The notes beneath the pieces were generated by a model. The model saw only the letters and a program-made list of their open reading frames with translations, did no database searches and had not been told where the DNA came from. A program made the translations under genes and the position numbers. Shown piece after piece: positions 62,405-64,000 of a stretch of 64,000 nt of DNA. The stretch lies in NCBI RefSeq assembly GCF_900187035.1, contig NZ_LT906446.1, positions 434,001-498,000 on the forward strand, written 5' to 3'. The stretch is from Megamonas hypermegale. GTDB taxonomy: Bacteria > Bacillota > Negativicutes > Selenomonadales > Selenomonadaceae. Within the stretch, counting starts at the first letter, position 1, and every line of letters begins with the position of its first letter.

Positions 62405-63175
62405 ATGGCATTATTGGATATTTGCAATGTAAATATCACTTATGATAAAAAAAATATTGTTTCAGATGTAAGCCTTTCGATTGATGAAGGGCAAATTCTC
62501 GGCATAGTGGGCAAATCTGGTTGCGGAAAATCGACATTATTAAAGGCAATATTAAATATATTGCCTGATAATGCTTCTTTGACAAGTGGAGAGATTTTTT
62601 ACAAAGGGCAAAATCTAAATGATTTATCTAACAAAGCATGGCAGGAAATACGCGGTAGACAAATTAGTATGATATTTCAAAATGCCAAAACATCATTTTG
62701 TCCTGTTAGAACAATAGGGCAACAATTATATGAAACTATTGCAGAGCATAGTGCTTATACAAAAAAAGAAATATTTGCTCAAGCAATTGATTTATTCGAT
62801 AAAATTCGTTTGCAAAATGGCGAAAAGATTTTAAACAGTTATCCATTTGAATTATCTGGTGGCACAAATCAGCGCATAGCCATTGCGATAGCTATGCTAT
62901 TAAAACCAAAACTTTTATTGGCAGATGAACCAACTTCAGCTCTTGATGTCGTATCGCAGATGCAAGTCATAAAAGAAATGATGAAATTGCAACAGATTTT
63001 TCAGACGAGTATAATATTAGTTTCGCATAATATAAATCTTGTCAGCCGTGTAGCCAATAAAATTGCCATCATGCAAGAAGGAAAAATCGTTGAATATAAT
63101 TTCACCAAGCAAATTATGCACAATCCTCAACATCAATTTACAAAAGAATTATTACAATCTATATATCATTTATGA
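62405..63175 (+). CDS. NikD/DppD-type ABC transporter ATPase
   Basis: 256 residues from ATG 62405, 7 nt after GAGAGG (an in-frame ATG at 62399 is too close to it). Walker A GKSGCGKST near residue 36, ISMIFQNAKTSFCPVRTIGQ Q-loop, ELSGGTNQRIAIAIAMLLKP signature (GGTNQR for GGMRQR) and LLADEPTSALDVVSQMQV. One of two ATPases for the importer. Overlaps the next gene. Confidence 0.9.
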   Translation: MALLDICNVNITYDKKNIVSDVSLSIDEGQILGIVGKSGCGKSTLLKAILNILPDNASLTSGEIFYKGQNLNDLSNKAWQEIRGRQISMIFQNAKTSFCPVRTIGQQLYETIAEHSAYTKKEIFAQAIDLFDKIRLQNGEKILNSYPFELSGGTNQRIAIAIAMLLKPKLLLADEPTSALDVVSQMQVIKEMMKLQQIFQTSIILVSHNINLVSRVANKIAIMQEGKIVEYNFTKQIMHNPQHQFTKELLQSIYHL

Positions 63176-63186
63176 TGGAGCAAAAT

Positions 63187-63945
63187 ATGGAACCTATTTT
63201 AAGTGTAGAAGGACTAACAAAGAGATTTAATCAAGATAAATCAAGTGTTTTAGCTGTGGATAATATCAGTTTTCAATTATTTTCTGGCGATTGTTTGGGA
63301 ATTGTTGGTGAGTCTAGTTGCGGTAAATCCACTACAGTCAATTTAATAACGCGCTTAAAAGATGTAGATAGCGGAAAAATCATTTTAAATGGAATAGATA
63401 TCACTTCTGCTAAAGGAAAATCATTGCATAGTGTTTATCAAAAAATGCAGATGGTTTTTCAATTTCCGCAAGACTCGTTTAATCCTCATCAAAAATTAAA
63501 TGACGCTATAATTGAACCTTTAATCAATAATGGTATGAGCAAACGAGAGGCAAAAAAACAATTGCCATATTTGTTAGATTTAGTCGGGCTAGATTTATCG
63601 CTTATAAATAATAAATACTCATATGAATTGAGTGGCGGTCAATGCCAAAGGGTTGCTATTGCCCGTGCTATTGCGATAAAACCTAAAATTTTAATCTGTG
63701 ATGAAGCAACATCTGCTTTAGATGTCATCAGTCAAAAACAAATTGTAGATTTACTAAAAAAATTGCAAAAGCAGTTCAATCTTTCCATAATTTTAATAAC
63801 GCATGATTTATCCTTAGTGCGACAGATTTGCAATCGTGTTATCGTGATGTATCGCGGCAAAATTGTCGAAGAAAATTCAACAAATGAAATTTTACAAAAT
63901 CCACAGCAAGAATATACAAAACTTTTAATTCAATCTACTGTATAA
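63187..63945 (+). CDS. NikE/DppF-type ABC transporter ATPase
   Basis: 252 residues from ATG 63187, six bases after GGAG; an ATG at 63172 overlapping the previous stop is an alternative. Walker A GESSCGKST, QMVFQFPQDSFNPHQKLNDA, signature ELSGGQCQRVAIARAIAIKP and Walker B ILICDEATSALDVISQKQ. It pairs with the preceding ATPase. Last gene of the operon, closed by the terminator that starts at its stop. Confidence 0.92.
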   Translation: MEPILSVEGLTKRFNQDKSSVLAVDNISFQLFSGDCLGIVGESSCGKSTTVNLITRLKDVDSGKIILNGIDITSAKGKSLHSVYQKMQMVFQFPQDSFNPHQKLNDAIIEPLINNGMSKREAKKQLPYLLDLVGLDLSLINNKYSYELSGGQCQRVAIARAIAIKPKILICDEATSALDVISQKQIVDLLKKLQKQFNLSIILITHDLSLVRQICNRVIVMYRGKIVEENSTNEILQNPQQEYTKLLIQSTV

Positions 63946-63986
63946 AAAAAGGTAACAGAACGAATAATTCTGTTACCTTTTTATTT
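63946..63986 (+). terminator. Rho-independent terminator of the Nik/Opp operon
   Basis: A perfect 15-bp stem (63946-63960 with 63968-63982), 7-nt loop, continuing into TTATTTTT. Confidence 0.92.
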
Positions 63987-64000
63987 TTATCATTTAAATT

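Noticed and set aside
1-64000. tRNA, rRNA, CRISPR array, IS element or prophage
   Set aside because: No cloverleaf, rRNA segments, evenly spaced repeats, transposase, integrase or phage structural genes were seen. The Com-like gene alone is not evidence of a prophage.

Overview
The window looks like a chromosomal segment of an AT-rich, anaerobic, diderm Firmicute of the Negativicutes (Selenomonadales-like; Megamonas is my best guess, not proven). Firmicute markers (SigH-type sigma factor, SufCBDSU order, MutS2, LrgAB, SppA, U32 peptidase, ZapA) sit beside outer-membrane machinery (ExbB/ExbD/TonB and a TonB-dependent receptor). There are no rRNA or tRNA genes and no CRISPR array. Most of the window is ordinary core genome.

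Layout. 1-2.1 kb: a GntR-controlled lrgAB operon with a clear TGGT-AGT-ACCA operator, and a Crp/Fnr regulator. 2.3-3.4 kb: a small unknown protein and a class IV aminotransferase. 3.5-15.8 kb: an iron/heme locus with Fur-box promoters, exbB-exbD-tonB, a Com-like zinc ribbon, a FecBCD-type importer, an ABC-2 pair, a flavodoxin, a HutW/ChuW-type radical SAM protein (anaerobic heme opening), a TonB receptor and a ChaN-like lipoprotein. Base composition switches between GC-rich and AT-rich inside several of these genes, as expected of recombination with a higher-GC relative. A 0.5-kb, heavily folded, gene-free element lies in the middle. 15.9-20.8 kb: sufCBDSU. 21-24.6 kb: a PHP phosphatase, a split LysO-type exporter and a DUF4127 protein. 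24.9-33.7 kb: zapA, a U32 protein, mutS2, PBP1A and tyrS. 34-35.8 kb: a DapF-like protein with serine at both catalytic cysteine positions, and sigH. 36-46.8 kb: maf-radC-mreBCD-mrdA-minCDE, a YbhN-like membrane protein, ruvB, queH and a TIGR04076 protein (shape, division, repair, tRNA modification). 46.9-58 kb: an alpha-galactosidase, an MFS transporter, sppA-LysR, a DpnII-type GATC restriction-modification system, an aldehyde dehydrogenase and a GH13 glucosidase. 58.4-63.9 kb: a methyltransferase heading a NikABCDE/Opp-type importer operon.

Main points for a second look. (1) GATC is almost absent: I found four copies in 64 kb, two of them inside the DpnII-type system's own methylase gene. 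(2) A Fur-box promoter upstream of exbB drives a transcript of about 110 nt that would end at a perfect-stem terminator: a candidate iron-responsive small RNA or attenuator. (3) The structured element at 10.1-10.6 kb is bounded by similar hairpins. (4) The DapF homologue lacks both catalytic cysteines. (5) The heme locus is a recombination mosaic. (6) The suf promoter is bracketed by a perfect 16-bp inverted repeat. Counts and motif matches were made by eye; family names come from recalled sequence signatures, not from searches.
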